This document shows positions 1 through 8,769 of a DNA stretch of 17,564 bases, piece by piece. Below the pieces are notes generated by a model. That model was not told the origin of the DNA. It saw only the letters and a list, made by a program, of their open reading frames with translations, and ran no database searches. Every line of letters starts with the position of its first letter. Position 1 is the first letter of the stretch. The stretch covers positions 38,974 to 56,537 of the forward strand of contig HF987896.1 of the NCBI GenBank assembly GCA_000431135.1, given 5' to 3'. The DNA is from Clostridium sp. CAG:590 (GTDB taxonomy: Bacteria > Bacillota > Clostridia > Lachnospirales > Lachnospiraceae). Made by a program: the position numbers and the translations under genes.

Positions 1-80
1 TGAGACTTCATTGCAACGAGCCCGAGGCGAAGTTGGAATGGTAGCCGAATGGAAGATTATTGATATAGTGTTTAATACGG

Positions 81-122
81 AAAGGATGCCACGCAAGTTT
101 ACTTGCAGATGGCATCCTTTTT
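81..122 (+). terminator. Intrinsic terminator, possibly bidirectional
   Basis: An 11-base arm (AAAGGATGCCA, 81-91) pairs exactly with 110-120. An inner stem GCAAG/CTTGC sits at 93-97 and 102-106 with loop TTTA. A T-rich stretch follows on the plus strand, and the minus strand also ends in TTT. It probably ends an upstream plus-strand unit whose last bases lie at 1-80, and it could also stop transcripts leaving the minus-strand remnant at 169-558. The gene ending upstream is not recognisable from the few codons visible. Confidence 0.8.
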
Positions 123-168
123 CTTATCGTTGAATTACTTGTAAAGTAAGGTTTTTGGGTTATAAATA

Positions 169-558
169 TTATGAAGTTTCTGCGATAAGTCCGGGAGAAA
201 AATTCTTTGATTCCTTATTGAGTTCGCTGTAAATATTCTGAAAGAGAGTACGAGAACGTAATACGGATTCCTGACTTGCCTGATAAAGTTCCATGTCTGA
301 CAAGTAGTTGTCATATAGTACTTTAAGAATTTCTCTTGATTCGAGAAGATTATCCCCATCCACATAGGCTTCCGCTGCTTCGGGCATACCGCCTACAAGT
401 AAGTATCTATATATCTGATCTATTGCTAGTTTGTGAATATGACTATCTAATGGTTTCCTTTCCTCATAAGCTGTTTTAACAGTGTTATAGAGCATTTTAT
501 TGTTGTTCATTAAAAATTCATCAAAGGTGGTACACCTTTTGTAATAAGAATCAAAATA
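169..558 (-). pseudogene. Remnant of AAA-ATPase / DUF4143 family gene
   Basis: The open frame codes for about 129 residues after an in-frame TAA at 559-561; the first ATG is at 508-510. The segment resembles the middle of the large clostridial ATPase family with a C-terminal DUF4143 domain: an F-x-EFL element, then LLVGGMPEAAEAYV, then an ILKVLYDNYLSDMELY-like helix, then a QNIYSELNKESKNFS region like the family's 'IPxQLxxENKKF'. The N-terminal P-loop ATPase part is absent, since the preceding DNA is the yitT promoter. Nothing like the C-terminal part could be read below position 169. It therefore looks like an internal fragment left by deletion. Full-length members are roughly 380-450 residues. 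No good ribosome binding site precedes the ATG. Family identity is recognised by motif only, so it is moderately sure. Confidence 0.6.
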
Positions 559-561
559 TTA

Positions 562-590
562 TTGAAAAACAAGATATAATTTTGCATAAT
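562..590 (+). promoter_or_regulatory. Sigma-A promoter of the yitT-like gene
   Basis: TTGAAA (562-567) and CATAAT (585-590) are separated by exactly 17 bases in an AT-rich stretch. The expected start is near 597, giving a leader of about 34 bases with GGAGGTGG at 619-626 before the ATG at 631. Confidence 0.7.
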
Positions 591-630
591 ATAAGTAAGA
601 TAGGGTCTGAAAATATGTGGAGGTGGTATT

Positions 631-1512
631 ATGGAAGACATGAAGAGCAAAAAGTTCTGGCAGCATATTGGAGTAGCCACAGTTGGCATGTTATTGTTTG
701 CAATGGGTATTAATCTGTTTATTGTACCGGCAGATCTGTATAACGGAGGATTGCTTGGTATCAGTCAGATTCTTCGTACAATATTTGTTCACTATCTGCA
801 TTGGTTTTCAGGGACGACGGATATAGCGGGTATTATTAATCTCATATTAAATGTTCCGCTTTTTGTTTTAGCATATGTGTCTATTAGTAAAAGTTTTTTT
901 ATGAGAACTCTAATCTGTGTGATCAGTCAGACAATCTTCTTCAGTTTTATTCCGATTCCGTCTGCGCCAATCGTATCGGATTCTCTGACAGCAAGTATGA
1001 TCGGAGGGATTATGGCAGGTGCTGGAATTGGGATTGCACTGCGTTCCGGTGGTTCAAGTGGTGGCATGGATATTGTAGGAATGTATTTTACGAAAAAATA
1101 CAAGGACTTCAGTGTTGGAAAAGTATCGCTTGCTGTAAATTGTGTGGTATATGGTATTTGTGCAGTTTTGTTTGGTCTGCCAACAGCTATTTATAGTATC
1201 ATTTATTCTGCGGTTAGTACGTTGATGACGGATAAGGCACATATTCAGAATATTAATGTGGAGGTTATGATCTTTACGAAAGAGGCACCGAAGCAGATTG
1301 TGGATTGTATTGTGCGTGAATTTCATCGGGATGCGACCTGGTGGGAGGCGAAAGGCGGCTATACGGAAGATAAGACCTATATGGTAATGACGATTCTTTC
1401 TAAATACGAATGTGAGCATTTACGACCGAAACTGAAACGGATCGATGAGCATGCCTTTGTTGTTGTCAAAGAGGGAATGCGGATTGCGGGAAAGTATGAG
1501 AAACATTTATAA
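631..1512 (+). CDS. YitT family membrane protein (DUF161/DUF2179)
   Basis: This is a 293-residue integral membrane protein of the YitT family, whose transport role is poorly defined. The N-terminal two thirds contain about five hydrophobic segments. They include the family signatures MGINLFIVPADLYNGGLLGIS near residue 25 and RSGGSSGGMDIVG near residue 140, a glycine-rich conserved loop. The C-terminal part, about residues 205-290, is a soluble DUF2179 domain with the GGYTEDKTYMVM segment and the VKEG...G end. Length and domain order match the usual 280-300 residues. The start is set by a strong GGAGGTGG (619-626) four bases before ATG. It has its own promoter at 562-590 and is followed by a terminator-like hairpin. 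The family is very likely right; the substrate cannot be inferred. Confidence 0.9.
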   Translation: MEDMKSKKFWQHIGVATVGMLLFAMGINLFIVPADLYNGGLLGISQILRTIFVHYLHWFSGTTDIAGIINLILNVPLFVLAYVSISKSFFMRTLICVISQTIFFSFIPIPSAPIVSDSLTASMIGGIMAGAGIGIALRSGGSSGGMDIVGMYFTKKYKDFSVGKVSLAVNCVVYGICAVLFGLPTAIYSIIYSAVSTLMTDKAHIQNINVEVMIFTKEAPKQIVDCIVREFHRDATWWEAKGGYTEDKTYMVMTILSKYECEHLRPKLKRIDEHAFVVVKEGMRIAGKYEKHL

Positions 1513-1520
1513 AAAACATG

Positions 1521-1559
1521 AAAAGTCTTTCGGATCAATAAGGATTCGGAGGACTTTTT
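1521..1559 (+). terminator. Terminator or attenuator between yitT-like and MATE genes
   Basis: The arms AAAAGTCTTTCGGATC (1521-1536) and GATTCGGAGGACTTTT (1543-1558) pair over 16 positions with G-U wobbles and a 6-base loop. The T run at 1555-1559 forms the end of the stem. The MATE start codon lies only 20 bases beyond, so no promoter fits between hairpin and gene. The hairpin may therefore work as an incomplete terminator or attenuator in the MATE leader. Confidence 0.75.
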
Positions 1560-1579
1560 GCAGAGGAAAGGCATACAGA

Positions 1580-2941
1580 ATGAATGAACAAATGAAGAAA
1601 AGTAAATATGAAATAGATATGTGTAATGGTTCCATACTGGACAAACTGATTTCCTTTTCGATTCCGTTGATGTTATCCGGAATCCTGCAATTATTATTCA
1701 ATGCAGTGGATATTATTGTGGTAGGAAGGTTTACCGGAAGCGAGGCGTTGGCAGCGGTCGGTTCGACGACTGCATTGATCAACGTGTTCGTGAATCTGTT
1801 TATCGGAATATCGTTAGGAGCAAATGTGCTGGCGGCGAGATTTTATGCAACCGGGCAGGAAAAAGAGATGTCGGAAACTGTGCATACAGCGATTACATTA
1901 GCGTTGATTAGCGGCATTGTAATGGGAATTGTGGGAATTCTGGCGGCAAAAGGTGCATTGGAGTTAATGGATACACCGGATAATGTGTTAAGGCTGGCAA
2001 CGTTATATATGCGGATTTACTTTATGGGAATGCCGTTTTTTATGTTGTATAACTATGGTGCGGCCATACTGCGTGCGGTAGGCGATACGAAACGACCGTT
2101 GTTTTTCCTGATTATTTCGGGAACAGCGAACGTGGTATTGAACCTGATCTTAGTGATTCAATTTAAAATGGGAGTAGCAGGGGTAGCAATTGCAACGGTG
2201 ATTTCCCAGTGTATATCCTGTGTATTGGTATTGCGCTGTTTGTATTATTCAGAGGGCAGTTATCAGCTCCGTTTTGCAAAATTAGGAATGAAAGCAAGAT
2301 ATGTCAAACAGATCTTTCAGGTGGGCATACCGGCGGGGATTCAGAGTACGATCATCAATTTCTCAAATGTGTTGTTACAATCTTCGGTTAATTCGTTTGG
2401 CTCGATTGCCATGGCAGGTTATACGGCGGCAAATAATATTTTGGGATTTTTGTATGTTTCCGTGAATTCGGTATCGCAGACCTGCATGAGTTTTACGAGT
2501 CAGAATTATGGTGTCCGTAAATTGAAACGAATGGATAAGGTGTTGCTGGAATGTCTGGGGTTAACGGTTACGATTTCCCTGATATTTGGCGGAGGGTCTT
2601 ACCTGTTTGGACGGCATCTCATGCATATATATACGAATAGTCCAGATGTCGTAGCCTGTGGTATGGATATTATGTTGTATACAACCGTAACGTATTTTCT
2701 GTGTGGTATTATGGATCTGATTCCGGGGGCACTACGGGGAATGGGACATTCAACCGTGCCAATGATCCTCTCGGTGATCGGAACGGTTGGAACAAGAGTG
2801 GTGTGGATCTATCTTGTATTTCCGTATCACAGGGCGTTAGATTTTTTGTTCATATCTTATCCGGTATCGTGGATTCTTACGATCGTCATGCAGGTGATCT
2901 GTTTTTATTTTGTGAGGAAAAAGGTTCATGCGTTACAGTGA
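1580..2941 (+). CDS. MATE family multidrug/cation efflux transporter
   Basis: This 453-residue protein is of the usual MATE length, with about 12 hydrophobic segments in two pseudo-symmetric halves. Family features are the opening SIPLMLSGILQLLFNAVD segment, the VGRFTGSEALAAVG loop, and the FVNLFIGISLGANVLAARFYG-type region. The second half has VGIPAGIQSTI, followed by the AGYTAANNI and SFTSQNYG elements. Such proteins export drugs or metabolites using a Na+ or H+ gradient; the substrate is unknown. The open frame runs back to 1445 inside yitT. I chose ATG 1580 because the protein before it has no family likeness and GAGG (1563-1566) is well placed before it. The hairpin at 1521-1559 lies directly in front of this ribosome binding site. 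Co-transcription from the yitT promoter with partial termination is the simplest model. Confidence 0.92.
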   Translation: MNEQMKKSKYEIDMCNGSILDKLISFSIPLMLSGILQLLFNAVDIIVVGRFTGSEALAAVGSTTALINVFVNLFIGISLGANVLAARFYATGQEKEMSETVHTAITLALISGIVMGIVGILAAKGALELMDTPDNVLRLATLYMRIYFMGMPFFMLYNYGAAILRAVGDTKRPLFFLIISGTANVVLNLILVIQFKMGVAGVAIATVISQCISCVLVLRCLYYSEGSYQLRFAKLGMKARYVKQIFQVGIPAGIQSTIINFSNVLLQSSVNSFGSIAMAGYTAANNILGFLYVSVNSVSQTCMSFTSQNYGVRKLKRMDKVLLECLGLTVTISLIFGGGSYLFGRHLMHIYTNSPDVVACGMDIMLYTTVTYFLCGIMDLIPGALRGMGHSTVPMILSVIGTVGTRVVWIYLVFPYHRALDFLFISYPVSWILTIVMQVICFYFVRKKVHALQ

Positions 2942-3078
2942 GAATATGCAAAATGATATATGTAAGAAAATGAGACAATAAAATAATTTTTATTGAAAAA
3001 AAGGAAAATGTCCAATTGTGTCGTATATTTAACAGTGGGTGGAAAATACCGCAAGATTATGAAAAGAGGGAATGACAG

Positions 3079-4083
3079 ATGAACATCCGCGAGAAGTTAG
3101 AGGCCTGGGAACATGAATATTTGTGTGAATATGCATCCTTTTCGGATCAGTCATTAGGAAGGGATATTCCGGAACCTATGTGTGATGTAAGAACGATCTA
3201 TCAGAGGGATCGTGACCGGATTCTCCATTGTAAGTCATTCCGGCGTCTGAAACAGAAGACACAGGTATTTTTATCACCGGAAGGAGATCATTATCGGACA
3301 CGTTTAACCCATACGCTGGAAGTAGCACAGACTGCAAGGACTATTGCCAGAGCACTTCGATTGAATGAAGAACTGACAGAAGCTATTGCATTAGGACATG
3401 ATCTGGGTCACACCCCGTTTGGTCATGCCGGAGAACGTGCATTGAATGAAGTGTGCTCTACGGGATTCCGTCACAACGAACAGAGTATCCGTGTGGTAGA
3501 GCGCTTAGAGAAAAAAGGAAAAGGATTGAATCTTACCAGGGAAGTAAGAGATGGAATCCTGAATCATAAAACAACAGGCAGTCCTTCTACATTAGAGGGA
3601 AAGATTGTGCAGCTTGCAGACAAGATCGCGTATATTAATCATGATATTGATGATGCGATCCGGGGCGGCATTTTGTTAGAAAAAGATCTGCCGGCAACCT
3701 GTACCCAATTACTTGGAAACAGTACAAGAGATCGATTGAATACGATCATACATGATGTGATTGCCAATAGTGAGGGAAAAGGAGATATTGTATGTTCTCC
3801 GGATATCCGACAGGCAATGACGGGACTTCGCAGTTTTCTGTTTGATACTGTTTACACGAATCCGGTTGCGAAGGGAGAAGAAGGCAAAGCAAAACGTATG
3901 CTTCAGGAATTGTTTGGGTACTATACTTCTCATCCGGAAATGATGCCGGAAGAATATTTAGAAGCAATCGAACAGGGACAGGAGCGGGAGATAGTAGTGT
4001 GTGATTATATCGCAGGAATGACAGACAATTATGCGGTATTGAAGTTCCAGGAGGCATTTGAACCGAGTGGATGGAAAAGATAG
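3079..4083 (+). CDS. dgt: dGTP triphosphohydrolase-like HD-domain protein
   Basis: This 334-residue protein of the deoxyguanosinetriphosphate triphosphohydrolase-like HD superfamily is expected to cleave dNTPs to deoxynucleoside plus triphosphate. HD metal ligands are visible as H78 (RLTHTLEVAQ), H107-D108 (ALGHDLGHTPFGH) and D181 (QLADKIAYINHDIDDA). The N-terminal DRDRILHCKSFRRLKQKTQVF segment is typical of the short Gram-positive form. AGAGGG at 3065-3070 sits eight bases before the ATG. The gene precedes dnaG by ten bases, an arrangement known from Lachnospiraceae-type macromolecular synthesis operons. No convincing promoter was seen in the 137-base gap upstream, only a TATATT-like -10 at 3024 without a good -35. 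Family assignment is firm; the in vivo nucleotide preference is not known. Confidence 0.93.
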   Translation: MNIREKLEAWEHEYLCEYASFSDQSLGRDIPEPMCDVRTIYQRDRDRILHCKSFRRLKQKTQVFLSPEGDHYRTRLTHTLEVAQTARTIARALRLNEELTEAIALGHDLGHTPFGHAGERALNEVCSTGFRHNEQSIRVVERLEKKGKGLNLTREVRDGILNHKTTGSPSTLEGKIVQLADKIAYINHDIDDAIRGGILLEKDLPATCTQLLGNSTRDRLNTIIHDVIANSEGKGDIVCSPDIRQAMTGLRSFLFDTVYTNPVAKGEEGKAKRMLQELFGYYTSHPEMMPEEYLEAIEQGQEREIVVCDYIAGMTDNYAVLKFQEAFEPSGWKR

Positions 4084-4093
4084 AGGATAGAAT

Positions 4094-5866
4094 ATGTACT
4101 ACTCAGATGAGATAATTGAAGAAGTACGTTCGAGAAATGATATAGTCGATGTGATCAGTAGCTATGTGAATTTGAAGAAAAAGGGCAATTCATATTCTGC
4201 CTGCTGTCCGTTTCATCATGAAAAGACACCATCCTTTCATGTAAGCCGGGAAAAGCAGATGTATCACTGTTTTGGCTGTGGTGTAGGAGGCAATGTATAT
4301 ACATTTTTAATGGAACATGAGAATTATTCATTTCCGGAAGCAGTGGAGGCATTAGCGGAACGGGCGGGTGTGAAACTGCCGGAACAAAGTATGTCGCCGG
4401 AGGCAAAGAAACAGGCGGATGAGCGTACCCGGATCAAAGATATGAACCGGCTGGCAGCGGGATATTTCCATTATCTGCTTCGGACGGAACATGGAACACA
4501 TGCGTTAGAGTATCTGACGAACAGAGGATTGACAGAGGATACGATCAACCGGTTTGGACTGGGATTTTCGGATGTATATCGGGACGATCTGTACAAATAT
4601 CTGAAGAACAAAGGTTACAAAGACGAAGAGATGAAGACTTCCGGATTGATCCGGTTTGATGAAAAATATGGTGCATCCGATCAGTTCTGGAATCGTGTCA
4701 TGTATCCGATCGTAGATACAAATAACCGGGTGATCGGTTTTGGCGGACGTGTTATGGGTGACGGGAAACCGAAATATATCAACACACAGGAGACACCGGT
4801 CTTTGATAAAAGCCGTAATTTGTACGGACTTAATTTTGCCAAAAAGAGCAAACGACCGGGCATCATTTTCTGCGAGGGATATATGGATGTTATCTCAATG
4901 CATCAGGCGGGATTTGATAATGCGGTGGCGTCGCTTGGAACGGCATTGACACCGGGACAGGTCAATTTGATCAAACGATATACAGACCGGGTGTATCTGG
5001 CGTATGATAGTGATGAGGCAGGAACCAAGGCAGCATTGCGGGCGTTGGGAATCATGAGAGAATTTGAAATGCCGGCAAGAGTCATTTCGTTGAAACCATA
5101 CAAAGATCCGGATGAACTGATACAGGCTGAGGGAACGGAGAGCTTTGAACGCAGGATTGAACAGGCAGTAAGTGGCACGATGTTTGAAATCGGCATTTTG
5201 GAACATAATTATAATCAGGAAGATCCGCAGGAACGGACGCAGTTCCAGAAAGAAGCTGCCAGGATATTATCTGTTATTGAAGATCCGTTAGAACGTAACA
5301 ATTATATAGAGAGTGTTGCCGGGAAGTATCGGATTGATAAGGATAGTCTGAAAGAGACGGTGACACAATATGGAATCTCGGGTGCAGCAAGAATCAATAA
5401 TGATGTATTCCGTGAACGGAAACCGCGAAAGTCCGTAGAGGAAGAGAAACAGCAAAAACAATTAAAAGCGGAGAGATTGCTGATTACCTGGCTGATCAAT
5501 GATAATTCGTTGTTTGATAAGATAAAAGATGTGATCGGTGTGGATGATTTTCTCGATCCGGTATATCGTGATGTGGTAGAGAATCTGTTGAAACAGTATG
5601 AAACAGATGGAAAAGTTACACCGGCGGCGATCATCAATCATTATCAGAGCAAAGAGGAGCATGAGAAAGTATCCGGTATTATGCAGCAGGAATTTGATAT
5701 GGAGATTGCCCCTTCTGAAAAGTCGGTCGTGATCACAGATCTGGTAAAGAATATCAAGCGCAGAAGTTTACAGCATCAGTTAGAAGAATCCAAAGAGGAT
5801 CTTCAAAAAATGGGTAAACTAATGATGGAAAAAGCAATGATCGATCGCATACAGATTCATATATAG
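4094..5866 (+). CDS. dnaG: DNA primase DnaG
   Basis: This 590-residue primase makes RNA primers for replication at the fork together with DnaB helicase. The N-terminal CHC2 zinc finger has ligands C38 and H41 (CPFHHEKTPSF), then C59 and C62 (HCFGCGVGG). The catalytic core contains the GLGFSD and GFGGRVMGDGKPKYINT elements. The TOPRIM fold follows with FCEGYMDVISMH near residue 260 and the metal-binding DSDEAG at about 305-310. The C-terminal part, residues about 440-590, is the less conserved helicase-binding region. Length is normal. AGAGGA overlaps the stop of the dgt-like gene six bases before this ATG, so the two genes are translationally close. It is followed after 69 bases by rpoD. Confidence 0.98.
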   Translation: MYYSDEIIEEVRSRNDIVDVISSYVNLKKKGNSYSACCPFHHEKTPSFHVSREKQMYHCFGCGVGGNVYTFLMEHENYSFPEAVEALAERAGVKLPEQSMSPEAKKQADERTRIKDMNRLAAGYFHYLLRTEHGTHALEYLTNRGLTEDTINRFGLGFSDVYRDDLYKYLKNKGYKDEEMKTSGLIRFDEKYGASDQFWNRVMYPIVDTNNRVIGFGGRVMGDGKPKYINTQETPVFDKSRNLYGLNFAKKSKRPGIIFCEGYMDVISMHQAGFDNAVASLGTALTPGQVNLIKRYTDRVYLAYDSDEAGTKAALRALGIMREFEMPARVISLKPYKDPDELIQAEGTESFERRIEQAVSGTMFEIGILEHNYNQEDPQERTQFQKEAARILSVIEDPLERNNYIESVAGKYRIDKDSLKETVTQYGISGAARINNDVFRERKPRKSVEEEKQQKQLKAERLLITWLINDNSLFDKIKDVIGVDDFLDPVYRDVVENLLKQYETDGKVTPAAIINHYQSKEEHEKVSGIMQQEFDMEIAPSEKSVVITDLVKNIKRRSLQHQLEESKEDLQKMGKLMMEKAMIDRIQIHI

Positions 5867-5935
5867 TGATTATCAGATAGAAAAAGAGAAATATACAGGG
5901 ATGTCGGAAAGACATTCTGAAGGAAGGATGGAAAA

Positions 5936-7156
5936 ATGGAAGAACAAAAAAACATTACAGAAGATGCAAAGTTTCAGGAGAAATTACAGGAGTTACTTGC
6001 AATTGCCAAAAAGAAGAAAAATGTGATTGAAGATAATGAGATCATCGCATGTTTTGCAGCAGGCAATGTGGAATTGACGACAGAACGCATGGTGGAGATC
6101 TTTGATTTTCTGGAATCAAACAAGGTGGATGTCCTTACGATTTCAGATGTGGATGACGAACCGGATGAAGATGCATTGCTTGATGTAGATGGTGAGGAAG
6201 ATATAGAGGTTGAGAAGATCGATCTGTCTGTCCCGGAAGGTACGAATATCGAGGATCCGGTACGAATGTATTTAAAGGAAATCGGCAAAGTTCCTTTGTT
6301 AAGCGCAGAAGAAGAGATTGAGCTGGCACAGAAGATGGAAGCTGGAGAGATGGCGAAGAGTCAGTTAGAGGAAGCCGGAGATGATCTGGATGACGAGGCA
6401 AAAAAGGAACTCCAGAAGTTGGTCGCTCAGGGAGATTACGCAAAAAAGAAACTGGCAGAAGCCAATTTACGTCTTGTTGTCAGTATTGCAAAACGTTATG
6501 TTGGAAGGGGCATGTTATTCTTAGACCTGATCCAGGAAGGCAATCTTGGACTGATCAAAGCGGTAGAGAAATTCGATTATCGAAAAGGATATAAGTTCTC
6601 CACTTATGCGACATGGTGGATTCGTCAGGCGATTACCAGAGCAATCGCCGATCAGGCAAGAACGATCCGTATTCCGGTGCATATGGTTGAAACGATCAAC
6701 AAGTTGATCCGTGTCTCCAGACAGTTACTTCAGGAATTAGGACGGGAACCGACACCGGAAGAGATTGCAGAAGAGATGGATATTCCGGTAGAACGTGTTC
6801 GTGAGATCCTGAAGATCTCACAGGAGCCGGTATCTCTAGAGACTCCGATCGGTGAAGAGGAAGACAGTCATTTAGGAGACTTTATTCAGGATGAAAATGT
6901 TCCGGTTCCGGCGGATGCGGCAGCATTTACCCTGTTAAAGGAGCAGCTGGTAGAAGTATTGTCCACCTTAACAGAGAGAGAACAAAAAGTATTGCGACTG
7001 CGGTTTGGATTAGATGACGGAAGAGCAAGAACGTTAGAGGAAGTAGGTAAAGTATTTAACGTAACGCGTGAACGTATCCGTCAGATTGAGGCAAAGGCAC
7101 TCAGAAAATTGAGACATCCTAGCAGAAGCAGAAAACTTCGTGATTATCTGGAGTAA
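5936..7156 (+). CDS. rpoD: Primary sigma factor RpoD (sigma-A)
   Basis: This 406-residue housekeeping sigma-70 factor directs RNA polymerase to -10/-35 promoters such as those in this window. An acidic N-terminal region 1.1 (to about residue 90) precedes region 1.2 (DPVRMYLKEIGKVPLLS). Region 2 (ANLRLVVSIAKRYVGRG, DLIQEGNLGLIKAVEKFDY, YATWWIRQAITRAI) binds the core enzyme and melts the -10. Region 3 follows (RIPVHMVETINKL, TPEEIAEEM). Region 4 (LTEREQKVLRLRFGLDDG, VTRERIRQIEAKALRKLRHP) contains the -35 helix-turn-helix. AGGAAGG (5921-5927) lies eight bases before the ATG. A small hairpin, ATGTC/GACAT around GGAAA at 5901-5915, occupies the short dnaG-rpoD gap and might be a processing or stability element. 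It is not a terminator. Confidence 0.98.
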   Translation: MEEQKNITEDAKFQEKLQELLAIAKKKKNVIEDNEIIACFAAGNVELTTERMVEIFDFLESNKVDVLTISDVDDEPDEDALLDVDGEEDIEVEKIDLSVPEGTNIEDPVRMYLKEIGKVPLLSAEEEIELAQKMEAGEMAKSQLEEAGDDLDDEAKKELQKLVAQGDYAKKKLAEANLRLVVSIAKRYVGRGMLFLDLIQEGNLGLIKAVEKFDYRKGYKFSTYATWWIRQAITRAIADQARTIRIPVHMVETINKLIRVSRQLLQELGREPTPEEIAEEMDIPVERVREILKISQEPVSLETPIGEEEDSHLGDFIQDENVPVPADAAAFTLLKEQLVEVLSTLTEREQKVLRLRFGLDDGRARTLEEVGKVFNVTRERIRQIEAKALRKLRHPSRSRKLRDYLE

Positions 7157-7162
7157 TAGAAG

Positions 7163-7915
7163 ATGAAAGATATTAGTTTGTCGAAAAGAATGGAGGCTGT
7201 GGTGAAGATGATTTCACCACAGTCGTTTGCTATTGCGGATGTTGGATGCGATCATGCGTATGTGTCGATAGCGTTAAAACTGCGTGGTATGGCTCAAAAA
7301 GTGATCGCAATGGATGTGAGAAAAGGCCCGCTTGCGATAGCAGAGAAGAATATTGCGTTATACGGATTGGAGGAATCCATTGATGTCCGTTTAGGGGATG
7401 GATTGGAGAAGCTGAACCCGGGAGAGGCGGATACGATCGTGATCGCCGGAATGGGTGGATTGCTGATGCGGGATATTCTGGAACGGGGAAAGCGGATCTG
7501 GTGTGAAAAGGAACATCCGGTACTCATCTTGCAGCCACAATCGGATCTGGATGTTGTCCGGCATTTTCTGTATGAGCATGGTTATGTCATAGAAAGGGAA
7601 AATATGCTCACAGAGGATGGAAAATACTATACCGTAATGAGGGCAGCATTTTGCCTGGAAGAACCAATGATGGAATATAATGATGCGGAATGGCTATACG
7701 GAGCGTATAATCTGCAACATAAAAACGGGATATTGCTGCAATATTTGCAAGATCAGAGCGCAACATTGCAGCGGATTGATGAAGAGTTGCAAAAGACAGT
7801 GGCAGATGCGGAGAAACGTGGAACAGTGGTGGCAGCAAAGACCGGACAGAGGATGTTGACGGTCAGACAACAGATCCGCATAAATGAAAAAGCACAACAA
7901 TATTATAGAGAATAG
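7163..7915 (+). CDS. trmK: tRNA (adenine(22)-N1)-methyltransferase TrmK
   Basis: This 250-residue class I SAM-dependent methyltransferase of the TrmK (COG2384) family methylates A22 in the D-loop of some bacterial tRNAs. The protein begins with the family pattern LSKRMEAVVKMI. The SAM-binding motif DVGCDHAYVSIAL is at about residues 26-38, AMDVRKGPLAIAEKN follows, and the catalytic-region IAGMGGLLMRDIL is near 94-106. LILQPQSDLDVVRHFL is also typical. The C-terminal 60 residues form a helical, probably coiled-coil tail, as in characterised TrmK. The gene starts six bases after the rpoD stop, with GGAG (7150-7153) inside the end of rpoD as ribosome binding site. This points to co-transcription. 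TrmK directly after rpoD is a common Firmicutes order. Confidence 0.93.
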   Translation: MKDISLSKRMEAVVKMISPQSFAIADVGCDHAYVSIALKLRGMAQKVIAMDVRKGPLAIAEKNIALYGLEESIDVRLGDGLEKLNPGEADTIVIAGMGGLLMRDILERGKRIWCEKEHPVLILQPQSDLDVVRHFLYEHGYVIERENMLTEDGKYYTVMRAAFCLEEPMMEYNDAEWLYGAYNLQHKNGILLQYLQDQSATLQRIDEELQKTVADAEKRGTVVAAKTGQRMLTVRQQIRINEKAQQYYRE

Positions 7916-7942
7916 AGCGGATGAAGAATGGAGGAAGTGTCC

Positions 7943-8743
7943 ATGGAATGTCAGAAAATTATGGCGTGTCTGGAGAGGTTATCACCAAGACAATATGCCT
8001 GTGATTGGGATAATGTAGGTCTTTTAGTGGGAAGAAAGGATAAAGAGGTCAATAAGATCATGATCGCATTGGATGCAACGCATGATGTGATCACAAAAGC
8101 AGTTGCAGAACAGGTAGATATGCTGATCACACATCATCCGATGATCTTTTCTTCTGTAAAACAGATCAATGATGATAATTTTATTACAGAAAAGGTACTA
8201 ATGTTAGCGGAACATGGAATATGCTATTATGCGATGCATACGAATTTTGATATTGTAGGAGGAATGGCGGAATTAGCAAGCAGTCCGCAGTATCTGAATC
8301 TGACAGATGCGACACCGATCAGTTGTGAGCCCGGACAGACAGAAGGACTTGGAAGATACGGAAAGCTGCCCAAGCCGATGACTGCAACGGAGGTTGCACA
8401 GTATGTGAAAGAACGATTTGAGATACCATTTGTAATGTTATACCAGTCTCTGGACAAAGCGGAGAAAAAGTTTGATAAGATTGCGGTGTTGCCCGGATCC
8501 GGAAAAAGTGAAATGAAGCAGGTAAGAAGAGACGGATATGAGTTATATCTGACGGGAGATTATACGCATCACGAAGGACTGGATGCGGTGGATATGGGGA
8601 TGACCGTGCTGGATGCAACCCATTATGGATTGGAACACATATTTATACACTTTATTCATGAATATCTGGAAAAGGAATTTGGAACGGATGCATTTTCGAT
8701 TATAGAGGCGGACATGGGAATGCCGGTAAGGATAATCCAATAA
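7943..8743 (+). CDS. Nif3-like dinuclear metal centre hexameric protein
   Basis: This Nif3/YqfO-family protein (GTP cyclohydrolase I type 2 / Nif3, biochemical role unsettled) has 266 residues from the chosen start. Metal-site elements are DWDNVGLLVG, the THHP motif (MLITHHPMIFS), the MHTNFD segment and the late HYGLEH histidine/glutamate pair. It lacks the extra central domain seen in the longer 370-residue Bacillus YqfO, so it is the short form. An in-frame ATG at 7928 is possible, but GGAGG (7930-7934) lies downstream of that ATG and eight bases before ATG 7943, so 7943 is preferred. It follows trmK by 27 bases, the usual Firmicutes pairing rpoD-trmK-nif3. Family is firm; function is not. 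Confidence 0.88.
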   Translation: MECQKIMACLERLSPRQYACDWDNVGLLVGRKDKEVNKIMIALDATHDVITKAVAEQVDMLITHHPMIFSSVKQINDDNFITEKVLMLAEHGICYYAMHTNFDIVGGMAELASSPQYLNLTDATPISCEPGQTEGLGRYGKLPKPMTATEVAQYVKERFEIPFVMLYQSLDKAEKKFDKIAVLPGSGKSEMKQVRRDGYELYLTGDYTHHEGLDAVDMGMTVLDATHYGLEHIFIHFIHEYLEKEFGTDAFSIIEADMGMPVRIIQ

Positions 8744-8769
8744 GACAGTAAGAGAAGGAGGTCTGGCAT

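Noticed and set aside
1..80. Coding tail at the left edge (a frame ending TAG at 42-44 or TGA at 58-60)
   Set aside because: Too few codons to choose a frame or recognise a family.
1445..1579. N-terminal extension of the MATE protein into yitT
   Set aside because: It overlaps yitT codons and the hairpin, and has no family likeness; ATG 1580 has a ribosome binding site.
2976..2995. Inverted repeat CAATAAAA/TTTTATTG after the MATE gene
   Set aside because: The stem is almost all A-T and lacks the stability expected of a terminator; it is likely compositional.
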